Part shown: in pieces, positions 27,299-36,375 of the stretch
Position numbering within the stretch: the first letter of the stretch is position 1
Layout of the letters: every line of letters begins with the position of its first letter
Source: Holosporaceae bacterium 'Namur'
GTDB taxonomy: Bacteria > Pseudomonadota > Alphaproteobacteria > Rickettsiales > Midichloriaceae
Reading direction: 5' to 3'
DNA: 63,702 bases
Assembly: GCA_014116815.1 (NCBI GenBank)
Contig: JACGYV010000009.1
Location: 1-63,702 of the forward strand
The notes under the pieces: model-generated
What the model saw: the letters and a program-made list of their open reading frames with translations, nothing else
What the model was told of the DNA's origin: nothing
Databases searched by the model: none
Made by a program: the position numbers and the translations under genes

Positions 27299-27319
27299 CT
27301 ATTTATAGAATAGTATAAT
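27284..27319 (+). promoter_or_regulatory. CtrA-type promoter of the 379-aa gene
   Basis: TTAACCATTTGTTAAC (27284-27299) is a full match to the TTAA-N7-TTAAC CtrA consensus. TATAAT lies at 27314-27319, so the box covers the -35 position, as in CtrA-activated promoters. The gene starts 25 bases after the -10. Confidence 0.75.
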
Positions 27320-27343
27320 TATAAATTAGCGAGCAGGAATGCT

Positions 27344-28483
27344 ATGCAAAGCATAGAATCAAATAAATATAATAGTTTAGCGACTAAAATTAATGCTTAT
27401 AAGCCGGGTGCTCTGGACTTCTTCGGGTATGATATAAGCGGTAAAAGAAAAAAACTTATTAAGGATTTGATTGAATCTTTAAAAGAGATAAGAGAAGAGG
27501 ACTTAACACATTATTTGGAAAACCTAAAGAAAAGCTTGCACCAAAGGAGAATAGATCAGGATATATCCTTAGGTGTTTTTTTAAATGTGCTTAAAGAAAA
27601 AAATTATGGTTTTAACGATGTGGATAAGTCTATAAAAAGCCTACTTAAAGCAGGAGAGCGCCCATACCATGATGTAAAATTAAATTTTGAATTAAGCAGA
27701 GAAGAGCAGCAGATAATAAAAAATATACTCGATAAAATGAAATCCTCTTCTTCAGTAAAGATTGCAATTGAAGAAATAATGAATGATTGGCTTAAACGTA
27801 ATATACTTAATTTAAATAAATTACAGCCTAAAAACCAACTTGGGTATGAGCAAAAAGTTTTGAGAATATTAAAAGATATTTCTCAAGTCATTAACCCTGA
27901 AGCAAAACAGGACTATACAACAATTCCTGAAAAATTCTTTTTAAATAGAGAAAATACTCCTAATGTAGAGGGCGAACTAATTGAAGTGATTTGCTTATAT
28001 GTTGCTGAAAATATTACTTTGAATCAACAGGGAGATTTGATTAAAGAAAGGGCAAAGCTGATAGAATCATTGCCTACGGATTTAAAAAAACTTCATACGG
28101 AATATTCTAAGCAAAGTATTCTGCAAGTAAACAGCTTGAGGTTATTAAAGCTATTTCAGAAGACCAAAACCATTGAGAAATTATCCTCCTCACTACTTGA
28201 GATATTCCAAGACGAAAGTCTTTACAGCACTTTTAAAAAGCACATAGCTGAGATTACAACTATAGAGCATGGCAAGTTAAAATGGAAAAAGGAATTTTCC
28301 AAAGAACTATTTGAAAGTCATGAATTTCAAAATTTAATTCAGGCTTCTATAGCCGGAGCTCACCTTGAAGCAAAGGAATACCCGAAGCTGTTTAAAAAAA
28401 TAGAAACTTTTAGTTATAAACCAAAATCCTTAGACATTCCTGAAAGCTTAGCTACCAAAAATGCTACCGGAAGAGGAATCTAA
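27344..28483 (+). CDS. Unknown 379-aa protein under a CtrA-type promoter
   Basis: Not recognised. The 379 residues are charged and mainly helical, without a signal peptide, membrane segment or obvious catalytic motif. The Lys-rich N-terminus (to residue about 60), a Leu-rich centre and KFFLNRENTPNVEGELIEV give no family assignment. AGGAA precedes the ATG at 27344. A near-perfect CtrA box at its promoter suggests cell-cycle or developmental control, hence perhaps an effector or cell-surface function; that is inference only. The frame is long and codon use is like the neighbours. Confidence 0.7.
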   Translation: MQSIESNKYNSLATKINAYKPGALDFFGYDISGKRKKLIKDLIESLKEIREEDLTHYLENLKKSLHQRRIDQDISLGVFLNVLKEKNYGFNDVDKSIKSLLKAGERPYHDVKLNFELSREEQQIIKNILDKMKSSSSVKIAIEEIMNDWLKRNILNLNKLQPKNQLGYEQKVLRILKDISQVINPEAKQDYTTIPEKFFLNRENTPNVEGELIEVICLYVAENITLNQQGDLIKERAKLIESLPTDLKKLHTEYSKQSILQVNSLRLLKLFQKTKTIEKLSSSLLEIFQDESLYSTFKKHIAEITTIEHGKLKWKKEFSKELFESHEFQNLIQASIAGAHLEAKEYPKLFKKIETFSYKPKSLDIPESLATKNATGRGI

Positions 28484-28578
28484 ATTTTAAAAACGTATAT
28501 TCCGCATAAGTAGCCATTTCTTAAGCTAATGCTGCATGCTCAAAGAGCAAAATGGTTGCAAATTTAAACTAATTCAAT

Positions 28579-28911
28579 TTAAATTGAAAAAGAATTACCA
28601 CAACCGCATTTTGCAGTCGCATTAGGATTTTTTATTACGAAGCTTGCACTTCCTAAATCCTCTTCAAAATCCAGCATAGAACCTTTTAAAAGTTCTAAAG
28701 ACATATCATCAACCAATACTTCTGCACCGTTTAAAGAGTAAATGGTATCTTGTGGTGAAGGTGTAGCATCAAGCACGAATTGGTATTGAAAACCCGAGCA
28801 ACCGCCCCCTAAGACTCCTATCCTTAATTTTAAGTTAGGATCACCTTCTAACTCTTTAAGCCTAAGAATTCTTCCAGCGGCAGCTTCACTTAATGTAAAA
28901 TCTTGAACCAT
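28579..28911 (-). CDS. erpA: ErpA/IscA-like iron-sulfur carrier (HesB family)
   Basis: A 110-residue A-type carrier with GGGCSGFQYQF and AKCGCGNSF, the three cluster cysteines. The start is MVQDFTLSEAAAGRI at 28911. The frame stays open 17 codons further, but those residues do not fit the family and run toward the tRNA-Leu gene. It is a second A-type protein beside iscA; ErpA-like proteins load [4Fe-4S] targets such as IspH. The symbol is by similarity. Confidence 0.88.
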   Translation of the reverse strand: MVQDFTLSEAAAGRILRLKELEGDPNLKLRIGVLGGGCSGFQYQFVLDATPSPQDTIYSLNGAEVLVDDMSLELLKGSMLDFEEDLGSASFVIKNPNATAKCGCGNSFSI

Positions 28912-28932
28912 ATAAAAAGCACAATCCCTAAA

Positions 28933-29019
28933 TGGTGCGGCTGAAAAGACTTGAACTTTCAATCCCTTTCAGGAACAACGACCTCAACGTTGCGTGTCTA
29001 CCAATTCCACCACAGCCGC
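28933..29019 (-). tRNA. tRNA-Leu(GAG)
   Basis: An 87-nt type II tRNA read from 29019 to 28933. The acceptor stem GCGGCTG pairs with CAGCCGC, followed by A and an encoded CCA. The anticodon arm CAACG-TTGAGGT-CGTTG gives GAG (leucine). A long variable arm (TTCCTGAAAGGGA) and the T-loop GTTCAAGTC fit. It lies 21 bases upstream of the ErpA-like gene on the same strand and may share its transcript. Confidence 0.95.
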
Positions 29020-29120
29020 ATATTTGTGAAATAATATATACCATAAGTGAATGAATCTTTGCAAGGCTTATAGCTTAAAAATTTAATTAGCAGCGGTTTT
29101 TTTATAATTTTAACTTTAGT

Positions 29121-30158
29121 TTAGTCGATATGATTATCACCACCTTCAAGAATTTCTTTTTTAAGATTAACTGAAGACTTTTTACCTATTTTATCAAAAT
29201 TCTTTTCCAGCCAATTTTCCGCCTCTATGCGCCCTAAGTCACGAAGGTTGGTTAATGATATCCAGCTCGCATCAAATTTCGTTGAGATGTCAAAATCATG
29301 CAAAGCCTCATCAGCACGTATTGAGTGCATAAGAATATGGTGTAGTTTATGCTGATACTCATCTTTTATCCATCCTTCTTCAATCATTTTATTAACAAAA
29401 GCGACCGCTCTAAACTCATGCAATAAAGAAGCATTAAAAGTAATTTCATTAATCCGGTTCATAATTTCGCTTGCTTCGGTCGGAAGTTTACTACGAACTA
29501 TAGGGTTAATATGTACAACAATTACGTCCCTGGTAGTGCCTTCGTAAAATAAGGGGAAAATTGCGGGATTTCCAATATACCCGCCGTCCCAATAATATTC
29601 GTTTTTTATTTTTACCGAATGGAATAAATAAGGTAAACATGCTGAAGCGAGTATTACGTCCAGGGATAATTCTTTATTGTCAAATACTTTAACTTTACCG
29701 GTGCGGACATTAGTTGCACTAATAAACAGTTTTGTACAATTACATGATTTCATCTCTTCGAAATTAACCGTTCTTTCAAGCACGTCTCGAATAATATTTA
29801 TATTGTTAGGATTAAATTGATATGGAGAAACTACATGGCTCATTGCATCAAATAGATTAAAAGTCCATTTTTTCAATATATCATTGAAAAAAGGCGGGAA
29901 TTTAGGAGCAAGCGATCCGACTGATTGGCTAATATTATACCAAAAATTATGTAGTGCTTCTCTCGCCCCCTCTCTTCCCCCTTTCATTTTACCGTATGCA
30001 TAAACCACGGCATTCATAGAACCTGCACTTGTTGCACACATGCCGTCAACCGATAAGCGCCCATCTTCAAGTATTTTATCCAATACCCCCCAGGCAAAGG
30101 CTCCGTGTGCACCGCCGCCTTGTAGAGCCATATGAACTACTTTTTCTTTCTTTCCCAT
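29121..30158 (-). CDS. Patatin-like phospholipase
   Basis: A 345-residue patatin-domain lipid acyl hydrolase. GGGAHGAF is the oxyanion hole and ATSAGS holds the nucleophile Ser (the first Gly of GxSxG is Ala). WDGGYIGNP carries the catalytic Asp. It starts 26 bases after the 3-hydroxybutyrate dehydrogenase gene, in the same order as the Legionella bdhA-patD operon, which is linked to amoeba infection. The substrate could be phospholipid or stored polyester. AAAGGA precedes its ATG. Confidence 0.92.
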   Translation of the reverse strand: MGKKEKVVHMALQGGGAHGAFAWGVLDKILEDGRLSVDGMCATSAGSMNAVVYAYGKMKGGREGAREALHNFWYNISQSVGSLAPKFPPFFNDILKKWTFNLFDAMSHVVSPYQFNPNNINIIRDVLERTVNFEEMKSCNCTKLFISATNVRTGKVKVFDNKELSLDVILASACLPYLFHSVKIKNEYYWDGGYIGNPAIFPLFYEGTTRDVIVVHINPIVRSKLPTEASEIMNRINEITFNASLLHEFRAVAFVNKMIEEGWIKDEYQHKLHHILMHSIRADEALHDFDISTKFDASWISLTNLRDLGRIEAENWLEKNFDKIGKKSSVNLKKEILEGGDNHID

Positions 30159-30184
30159 ATCTTTTTCCTTTATTTTATCTTGTT

Positions 30185-30967
30185 TCAGCGTGCTGTCCAG
30201 CCGCCATCAACCGGGAGCGCCGTTCCGGTGATCGATCTTCCTGTTTCACTACATAAAAATAGAACTGTATTTCCTATATCTTCAATTGTGGTGAACCTTA
30301 GCGAAGGTTGTTTCTCACTAAGCAAGTTTCGAGTTGCTTCATCAATTGTAATACCTTCATTTTTAGCTCTATCTTCTATTTGTTTTTGAACGAGCGGGGT
30401 ATGTACCCATCCCGGACAAATTGCATTGCAAGTAACATTCAGAGTAGCATTTTCAAGAGCAACTACTTTAGTTAGCCCTACTATGCCGTGCTTGGCTGCA
30501 ACATATGCTCCCTTATTCGCTGAAGCAACCAGGCCATGGGTGGAAGCTATATTTATAATTCTTCCGAAATTTCTTTTTTTCATACCGGGTAAAGCAGCCT
30601 TAATCGCATGAAAAGCACTTGATAAATTTATGGCTAAAATAGCATCCCATTTATCATCAGGAAATTCTTCCACAGGGGAAACAAATTGAATGCCGGCATT
30701 ATTTACCAGTATATCCAAGCCGCCTAATTCTGCTTCGGTTTGTTTGATCATCTCTTTAATTTGTTCCGGTGTACTCATATCAGCGGGGGAATAAGAAACC
30801 CTAATATTAAATTCTTTTGATAAGCCGGTTCTTAGCTTTTCAACATCTTCTGCCTTACCTAAGCCGTTTAGCATAATATTAGAGCCCATTTCAGCAAGTT
30901 TGCGTGCAATGCCTAACCCTATCCCGCTTGTTGCCCCTGTTATAAGCGCAACTTTTCCTTCTACCAT
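30185..30967 (-). CDS. bdhA: 3-hydroxybutyrate dehydrogenase
   Basis: This NAD-dependent short-chain dehydrogenase interconverts 3-hydroxybutyrate and acetoacetate, the last step of polyhydroxybutyrate breakdown. The 260 residues show TGATSGIGLGIA, NNAG, IASTHGLVAS with the catalytic Ser, and YVAAKHG with Tyr and Lys. The end ALPVDGGWTAR is typical of bacterial BdhA. A GGGGGA ribosome site precedes the ATG. It heads a two-gene operon with the patatin gene; a phasin gene lies 0.7 kb away. Confidence 0.93.
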   Translation of the reverse strand: MVEGKVALITGATSGIGLGIARKLAEMGSNIMLNGLGKAEDVEKLRTGLSKEFNIRVSYSPADMSTPEQIKEMIKQTEAELGGLDILVNNAGIQFVSPVEEFPDDKWDAILAINLSSAFHAIKAALPGMKKRNFGRIINIASTHGLVASANKGAYVAAKHGIVGLTKVVALENATLNVTCNAICPGWVHTPLVQKQIEDRAKNEGITIDEATRNLLSEKQPSLRFTTIEDIGNTVLFLCSETGRSITGTALPVDGGWTAR

Positions 30968-31169
30968 ACATCCCCCTTTTTTTAGTTTTATTTAATTATT
31001 TATTTAAAATAATTAAAATATATCTCCTTAATATTATTGTAATATAACTAATATTTATAATAAACAATTAATATCTTTAAATTATTTAAATTTTAAAAAA
31101 ACTTCTATATTGTGTTAGACTACGGCTTACTGTAAAATTGTTTAAAATTAATAATTAGTTTTTTCGGAT

Positions 31170-31556
31170 ATGAAAAAAATATTTTGTATTATAGTACTCT
31201 TAGCTCTTTCAGCATGTGGACCTATGTATGAGACAAGGAAAAATTATATACCTCCGCAAACCGAGGCCGGAAGGTTTTGCGTAAATCAATGTTTAACCGA
31301 GCTTAATAATTGTTATTTCAGATGCGAGCAGGATAAAGCAAACTGCCAGACGGTAGAAGATATTAAGCGCTATACTGAAACTATTATTAAACAAAATAGT
31401 AAAAACTCGGATAACTTTAACGATTTTCCAATATCTCCTAGATCGTGTTCGGATTACGACTGTAAAATGAGATGCGAACAAAATAGAGATTACTGTCATA
31501 CTAATTGTGGCGGACAAATTCAATCTTTTAGAGTATGTACGGCGTTTTGTAATTAG
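31170..31556 (+). CDS. Cysteine-rich small lipoprotein
   Basis: A 128-residue protein with a lipoprotein signal (MKKIFCIIVLLALSAC, lipobox LSAC, Cys16). The mature part has eleven further cysteines in spaced pairs, such as CVNQCLTELNNC and CKMRCEQNRDYC, consistent with several disulfides in the periplasm or at the surface. I do not recognise a family. It lies between the bdhA and phasin genes and ends before a strong bidirectional terminator. Confidence 0.72.
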   Translation: MKKIFCIIVLLALSACGPMYETRKNYIPPQTEAGRFCVNQCLTELNNCYFRCEQDKANCQTVEDIKRYTETIIKQNSKNSDNFNDFPISPRSCSDYDCKMRCEQNRDYCHTNCGGQIQSFRVCTAFCN

Positions 31557-31571
31557 GGGTTGATTTATAAA

Positions 31572-31604
31572 AAAACTCCTAAGAAACAATGCCTTAGGAG
31601 TTTT
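31572..31604. terminator. Bidirectional intrinsic terminator
   Basis: AAAACTCCTAAG (31572-31583) and CTTAGGAGTTTT (31593-31604) form a perfect 12-bp stem with a 9-base loop, with A-tract and T-tract ends on both strands. It serves the lipoprotein gene (+) and the phasin gene (-), which converge here. Confidence 0.85.
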
Positions 31605-31638
31605 AAATATTTAGTAATAACCTTTAAAGATTATAAAC

Positions 31639-32061
31639 TTATTTTCCGGCCTTTTGCGGTTGGCAAACTAAACACATTTCGTTTACTGCATCAGATGCTC
31701 TTTTATTTAAAATATCAAAAACTTCAAGAGAGGCTTTTGAAGACATCTCCATCATTTCACGTACATTGCTTGTAAAGTTATGTATAACATCATTCATGCA
31801 ATTTGAATGAGCTTGTTGCATTTCCTGCATATTCGGGTTTACAGAGCAGTCTTTTAAGCATTCAAAGCTTTTTTGTGCAGAATTTTGAGCTATTTCCGCA
31901 TTTCTTCTGGATGCAGCTTGTATTCCTTCCATCCATACTTGATTAGCGGCGGTTAAAGCTTCCACATTTTTGCTTACTGTTCCTTTGAATATATTTAAAT
32001 CCATCGGTTGGAAATTACCCATAAAATTTGTAAAAGAGTTTTTAAAGTTGTTAGCTACCAT
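31639..32061 (-). CDS. Phasin family protein
   Basis: Phasins coat polyhydroxyalkanoate granules. The 140-residue protein is amphipathic and helical, with the Phasin_2 pattern: FKGTVSKNVEALTAANQVWMEGIQAASRR, then AQKSFECLKD, a central helix and ASDAVNEM near the end (shown in parts). With bdhA nearby it points to polyhydroxybutyrate storage, although no polymer synthase gene is in this window. A shadow frame on the other strand (31560-31775) is not a gene. Confidence 0.8.
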   Translation of the reverse strand: MVANNFKNSFTNFMGNFQPMDLNIFKGTVSKNVEALTAANQVWMEGIQAASRRNAEIAQNSAQKSFECLKDCSVNPNMQEMQQAHSNCMNDVIHNFTSNVREMMEMSSKASLEVFDILNKRASDAVNEMCLVCQPQKAGK

Positions 32062-32170
32062 GATATACCCATTATTAGTATTTATTTTATAAATTTATCA
32101 TAGCATATTTTTTGTGCAATGCAACATGCAAGCTCTAAATATTTTAAATAAATACGTAAGTAGCTAATTA

Positions 32171-33505
32171 TTATACAATTAAGCCATAGAGGCTATTTTG
32201 AGTAGCTTTTTCTATTTTAACATTTACGGTCGTTCCGATGATACTATCATCATTATACTCAACCAGAACCGTTTGCAAGTAAGGTGTTTTCCCGTGATAC
32301 CTATTTTGCTGCCTACTCTTACCGTCAATCAACACAGGTATTATTGAATTTACTTTACTTTTGTTATATTCAAGATGTTGTTGGTTTAATAATTGTTGCA
32401 GTATATTAAGTCGTTCAGTTTTAACTTCTTCCGGAATTTGATTATCAAGCATTGCGGCGGCTGTTCCCGGGCGAGGACTATATTTGAACGAGTAAGAGAG
32501 CGCAAAATTTACTTGTCTTATTAAATCTAAAGTATCTTCAAAATCCCGGTCGGTTTCGCCGGGGTAGCCGACGATAAAATCGGAAGAAAAAGCTATATCC
32601 GGACATATTTCTCTATATTTATTAATAACTTCAAAATAATATTTTCTATCATGTTTTCTATTCATAACTTTTAAGATTCTATCCGAGCCTGATTGCACGG
32701 GAAGATGTAAAAACGGCATTACTTTAGGATGATTGGCATGCACCTCCATTAAGTCTTCATCCAACATGTCATTAGGATGGGAGGTAGTGTATCTGATTCT
32801 TTCCAATTTATCTATTTCAGCTAACCTTTTTATAAGTTTACCTAACCCCCAAGTTTCTCCGTCTCCCATTTCAGCATGATATGCACTTACGTTTTGGCCG
32901 AGGAGGGTGATTTCTTTAACACCTAAAGAAACAAGTCTTAATGCTTCCCTATAAATTTCCGGTATCGGTCTGGAGTACTCGGCACCTCTGGTAAACGGCA
33001 CGCAGCAGAAACTACAAAATTTATCACAGCCTTCCTGTACGGTTAAAAATGCGGTTACTCCTCGCTCTCCTGATTCTTCCGGTAAAGAATCGAATTTAGA
33101 GTTAAGCGGAAACTCCAAGTCTATTGCCCAACCGGTTTTTCTTTTAGCTTTTTCAATTAGTTCAGGCAGGTTTTGATATGATTGAGGGCCTACTACTATA
33201 TCAACATACGGCGCACGTCTGAAAATTTCCTCACCTTCGGCCTGAGCTACGCAGCCGGCAACCGCAATCATCATATTTTCACCTTTTGCAGCCTTTTCTT
33301 CCTTGCCTTTTCTTATCCTTCCAAGCTCTGAATAAACTTTATCAGTTGCTTTTTCTCTAATATGGCAAGTGTTAAGAATAACTAAGTCGGCATTTTCCGG
33401 TTCTTCACTCAGCTCGAAGCCATGGGGTTTCAATAAATCCCCCATTTTTACCGAGTCATAAACATTCATCTGGCAACCGTAGGTTTTAATATAGAGCTTA
33501 GCCAT
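32171..33505 (-). CDS. miaB: tRNA-2-methylthio-N6-dimethylallyladenosine synthase MiaB
   Basis: A radical-SAM methylthiotransferase acting on A37 of tRNAs. The 444 residues have the N-terminal UPF0004 domain with three cluster cysteines ([22 protein letters not shown]) and the radical-SAM motif [10 protein letters not shown]-terminal TRAM domain follows. It is complete, and is divergent from prfB across 149 bases. Its Fe-S clusters depend on the isc genes at 15025-18630. Confidence 0.96.
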   Translation of the reverse strand: MAKLYIKTYGCQMNVYDSVKMGDLLKPHGFELSEEPENADLVILNTCHIREKATDKVYSELGRIRKGKEEKAAKGENMMIAVAGCVAQAEGEEIFRRAPYVDIVVGPQSYQNLPELIEKAKRKTGWAIDLEFPLNSKFDSLPEESGERGVTAFLTVQEGCDKFCSFCCVPFTRGAEYSRPIPEIYREALRLVSLGVKEITLLGQNVSAYHAEMGDGETWGLGKLIKRLAEIDKLERIRYTTSHPNDMLDEDLMEVHANHPKVMPFLHLPVQSGSDRILKVMNRKHDRKYYFEVINKYREICPDIAFSSDFIVGYPGETDRDFEDTLDLIRQVNFALSYSFKYSPRPGTAAAMLDNQIPEEVKTERLNILQQLLNQQHLEYNKSKVNSIIPVLIDGKSRQQNRYHGKTPYLQTVLVEYNDDSIIGTTVNVKIEKATQNSLYGLIV

Positions 33506-33654
33506 CGGGATATTTTGATAATTAGTTCATATAATGTTTTCACATTTTAATTGAAACTAAGCTTTAAGACAATAGATTCCTTATTCAACTTGTCTATTGC
33601 TCTTTATGGTGGTAAAGTTCAACTAATATTTAATGATTTTCTATTTAGGAATTT

Positions 33655-34786
33655 ATGGAGTTCGAGCTTGCAATTGTAAAAAGCAATATTGAGAAGTCTA
33701 TCTCGCTTCTTAGGAGGTATCTTTGACTGGGACAATGCTGAAGCTCGCCTCATTAATTTAACTAAAGAATGTGAAGATCCCGAGTTATGGAATAATACTG
33801 CTAAAGCGCAAAAGTTACTTCGAGAAAAAAGCTACTTGGAAAACTCAATAGCTACAGTTAAACATATCGAAAAAGAAACGGCTAACCTTATAGAGCTTTT
33901 TACACTTAGTGAATTAGATGATGACCAAAGTACTATTAATGAAGTAAAAAAAGAGCTTCTAGTATTAGAAAAGTCAGCAAAGCAAAAAGAAATTGAATGC
34001 TTATTTTCAGGAGAAGCGGATCATAATGATGCATTTTTAGAAATTCATTCGGGTGCCGGAGGAACGGAAAGCCATGATTGGGCTTCGATACTTTATAGAA
34101 TGTATACGAGATGGGCTGAGAAGCATAAGTTTAAAATTGAAATTGTAGATTATCTTGCCGGGGAAGAAGCCGGAATAAAAACCGTTACCATGAAAATTAC
34201 GGGAGAAAATGTTTACGGTTGGCTAAAGACAGAGAGCGGAGTACATAGACTCGTTAGAATCTCTCCGTTTAATGCAGCCGGCAAAAGGCACACCAGTTTT
34301 GCAAGTGCATGGGTCTTCCCGGTGATTGATGATTCTATTGAAATCAGCATAAATGAATCGGATTTAAGGATAGATACTTTTCGTTCTTCAGGCGCCGGCG
34401 GGCAACACGTAAATACCACGGATAGTGCGGTAAGAATTACTCATATACCGAGTGGAATCGTTGTTTCATCACAAACGAACAGATCGCAGCATAGAAACCG
34501 TGATGAATGTATGTCAATGTTGAAATCCAGGCTTTATGAGCGTGAACTTAAGAAGAAAGAAGAGAAGATCAACCAGATGAATGCAGCAAAAACCGATATC
34601 GGTTGGGGGCACCAAATTCGTTCATATGTACTGCAACCATATCAAATGGTTAAAGACCTAAGAACCGGCTATTCTTCCCCTGAACCTTCCGCGGTACTGG
34701 ACGGTGAGCTTGATGAATTTATACTAAGGAGCCTTGAAGCTAAAATGTCCGGTCAAGGTTTGGAACCGCAATTTGATACCGAATAA
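33655..34786 (+). CDS. prfB: Peptide chain release factor 2, with programmed +1 frameshift
   Basis: RF2 ends translation at UAA and UGA. The gene starts at the ATG at 33655. Frame 0 gives 23 codons (MEFELAIVKSNIEKSISLLR, then R-Y-L) and stops at TGA 33724-33726. Shifting +1 after CTT continues as DWDNAEARLINL to 34786, about 376 residues in all. The GGQ motif (SGAGGQHVN) is present. Read without the shift, the N-terminus of the downstream frame makes no sense, so a plain annotation from 33689 is wrong. murB follows after 5 bases. Confidence 0.96.
33712..33727 (+). promoter_or_regulatory. RF2 programmed +1 frameshift site
   Basis: AGGAGG (33712-33717), three bases, then CTT TGA C (33721-33727). 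The internal Shine-Dalgarno sequence and the slippery CTT before the in-frame TGA are the elements of the autoregulatory RF2 shift: low RF2 lets the ribosome slip and make more RF2. Confidence 0.95.
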
Positions 34787-34791
34787 AACAA

Positions 34792-35694
34792 ATGACCATT
34801 ATCTCAGAATTACCAATTGTTAAAGGAAAATATAGAGAGCAGGCGGAATTAGCTAAAATGTGCTGGTTCGGGGTAGGAGGCAAAGCTGAAGTTTTATTTA
34901 TTCCGGAGGATCTACAAGATTTAGAGCTGTTTTTAAAAAACAAACCTCTTGGTTTAGCAATCAATATAATAGGAGTCGGCTCTAATCTATTGGTGAGGGA
35001 CGGAGGAATCGGAGGAGTAGTAATTAGGCTCGGCAGAGGCTTTAACTATATAGAACATAATACTGACTATATAATTACGGCGGGTGCAGCGGTTCTGGAT
35101 TTAAATCTCGCTTTATACACCAGAGAAGCGGCAATCACCGGATTGGAATTCTTTTCCGGTATTCCGGGGACAGTCGGAGGAGCGCTTGCTATGAATGCGG
35201 GTGCTTACGGTAATGATACTGCCTCGGTATTGATTGAGGCGACCGCAGTTAACCTAAAATCCGGCGAGGTAAAAATCTTTAAAGCTGAAGAAATAGGTTA
35301 TTATTATCGTGGCAAAAATTTAAGCAATGATTGGATTTTTACAGAAGCTAAATTTCAGGGAAAGCCGGGTGAAATAGAAAAGATCGCTGAAAAGATTGAG
35401 AAGATTCAAAGCCAAAGATCATCAACCCAACCTATAAAAACTAAAACCAGCGGTTCAACATTTAAAAACCCTATGCTAGGTGATAAAGCCTGGCAATTGG
35501 TAGATAAAGCAGGTTGTAGAGGGCTGCGTATTGGTGGCGCTCAAGTATCCGAAATGCATTGTAACTTTTTTATAAATATGGGCGATGCTACTGCACATGA
35601 TTTGGAAAGCTTAATTAAAGAAGTACAGTCAAGAGTACTAACTATTTGCGGTATTAAATTAGAAGAGGAAATAAAGATTATCGGTGAGGCTTAA
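34792..35694 (+). CDS. murB: UDP-N-acetylenolpyruvoylglucosamine reductase MurB
   Basis: This FAD enzyme makes UDP-MurNAc for peptidoglycan. The 300 residues have the FAD-binding NIIGVGSNLLVRDGGIGG, GLEFFSGIPGTVGGAL, TKTSGSTFKNP with the catalytic Ser, and a C-terminal Glu in LEEEIKIIG. It lies 5 bases behind prfB and away from other mur genes, so the usual mur/ddl/ftsQ cluster order is broken here. Confidence 0.96.
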   Translation: MTIISELPIVKGKYREQAELAKMCWFGVGGKAEVLFIPEDLQDLELFLKNKPLGLAINIIGVGSNLLVRDGGIGGVVIRLGRGFNYIEHNTDYIITAGAAVLDLNLALYTREAAITGLEFFSGIPGTVGGALAMNAGAYGNDTASVLIEATAVNLKSGEVKIFKAEEIGYYYRGKNLSNDWIFTEAKFQGKPGEIEKIAEKIEKIQSQRSSTQPIKTKTSGSTFKNPMLGDKAWQLVDKAGCRGLRIGGAQVSEMHCNFFINMGDATAHDLESLIKEVQSRVLTICGIKLEEEIKIIGEA

Positions 35695-35773
35695 ACCTTG
35701 TTTCAGACTTGATTTTTCGCATATTTAATATAACCTACAAAAATATATTTTAAATTTTTATAACGCATTTTGC

Positions 35774-36262
35774 ATGGAAGCTGTTAAGTTTTTCTTTAAA
35801 TCATTTTTTCTAACCGAGATATTTAAAGGCCTTTACATAACTCTTACTTATATGTTTAAAAAAAAGGTAACCTTAAGTTATCCTTATGAGAAAGGATACT
35901 TAAGTTCCAGATTTAGGGGAGAGCATGCTTTAAGAAGATATCCGAACGGGGAAGAGCGTTGCATTGCCTGTAAGCTTTGTGAGGCGATTTGCCCGGCACT
36001 TGCAATTACCATAGAAGCTGAAGAAAGAGAAGATCATAGCAGACGTACTACCCGTTATGATATTGATATGACTAAATGTATTTATTGCGGCTTATGCCAA
36101 GAGGCTTGCCCGGTCGATGCAATTGTTGAAGGGCCGAACTTTGAGTTTTCTACCGAGACTCATGAAGAGCTTTTATATAATAAAGATAAGCTTATAAATA
36201 ACGGTGAAAAATGGGAACAGGCTATCGCTCATAATATTGAGAAGGAAGCCCGATTTAAGTGA
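35774..36262 (+). CDS. nuoI: NADH-quinone oxidoreductase subunit I
   Basis: NuoI carries two [4Fe-4S] clusters (N6a and N6b) on the path to quinone in complex I. The 162 residues hold both ferredoxin motifs, [12 protein letters not shown] and [12 protein letters not shown]. The length is normal for alphaproteobacteria. It stands alone between murB and glmM, with no nuoH before it or nuoJ after it; nuoD and nuoE are 8 kb away. Confidence 0.97.
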   Translation: MEAVKFFFKSFFLTEIFKGLYITLTYMFKKKVTLSYPYEKGYLSSRFRGEHALRRYPNGEERCIACKLCEAICPALAITIEAEEREDHSRRTTRYDIDMTKCIYCGLCQEACPVDAIVEGPNFEFSTETHEELLYNKDKLINNGEKWEQAIAHNIEKEARFK

Positions 36263-36375
36263 AATTCATATTAGCTGACAAACATATAATATAATTATTT
36301 ATTATAATTTAAGTAAGTAGCTTATATATTATGCTTAAAAGTTAAAACGTTAAAAACTAGGGAAATTTATTTAGA

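Noticed and set aside
28912..28962. 17-codon N-terminal extension of the ErpA-like protein
   Set aside because: It runs into the 3' end of tRNA-Leu and does not resemble A-type carriers.
31560..31775. 71-codon plus-strand frame over the phasin gene
   Set aside because: It is antisense to the phasin and begins within the terminator hairpin region.
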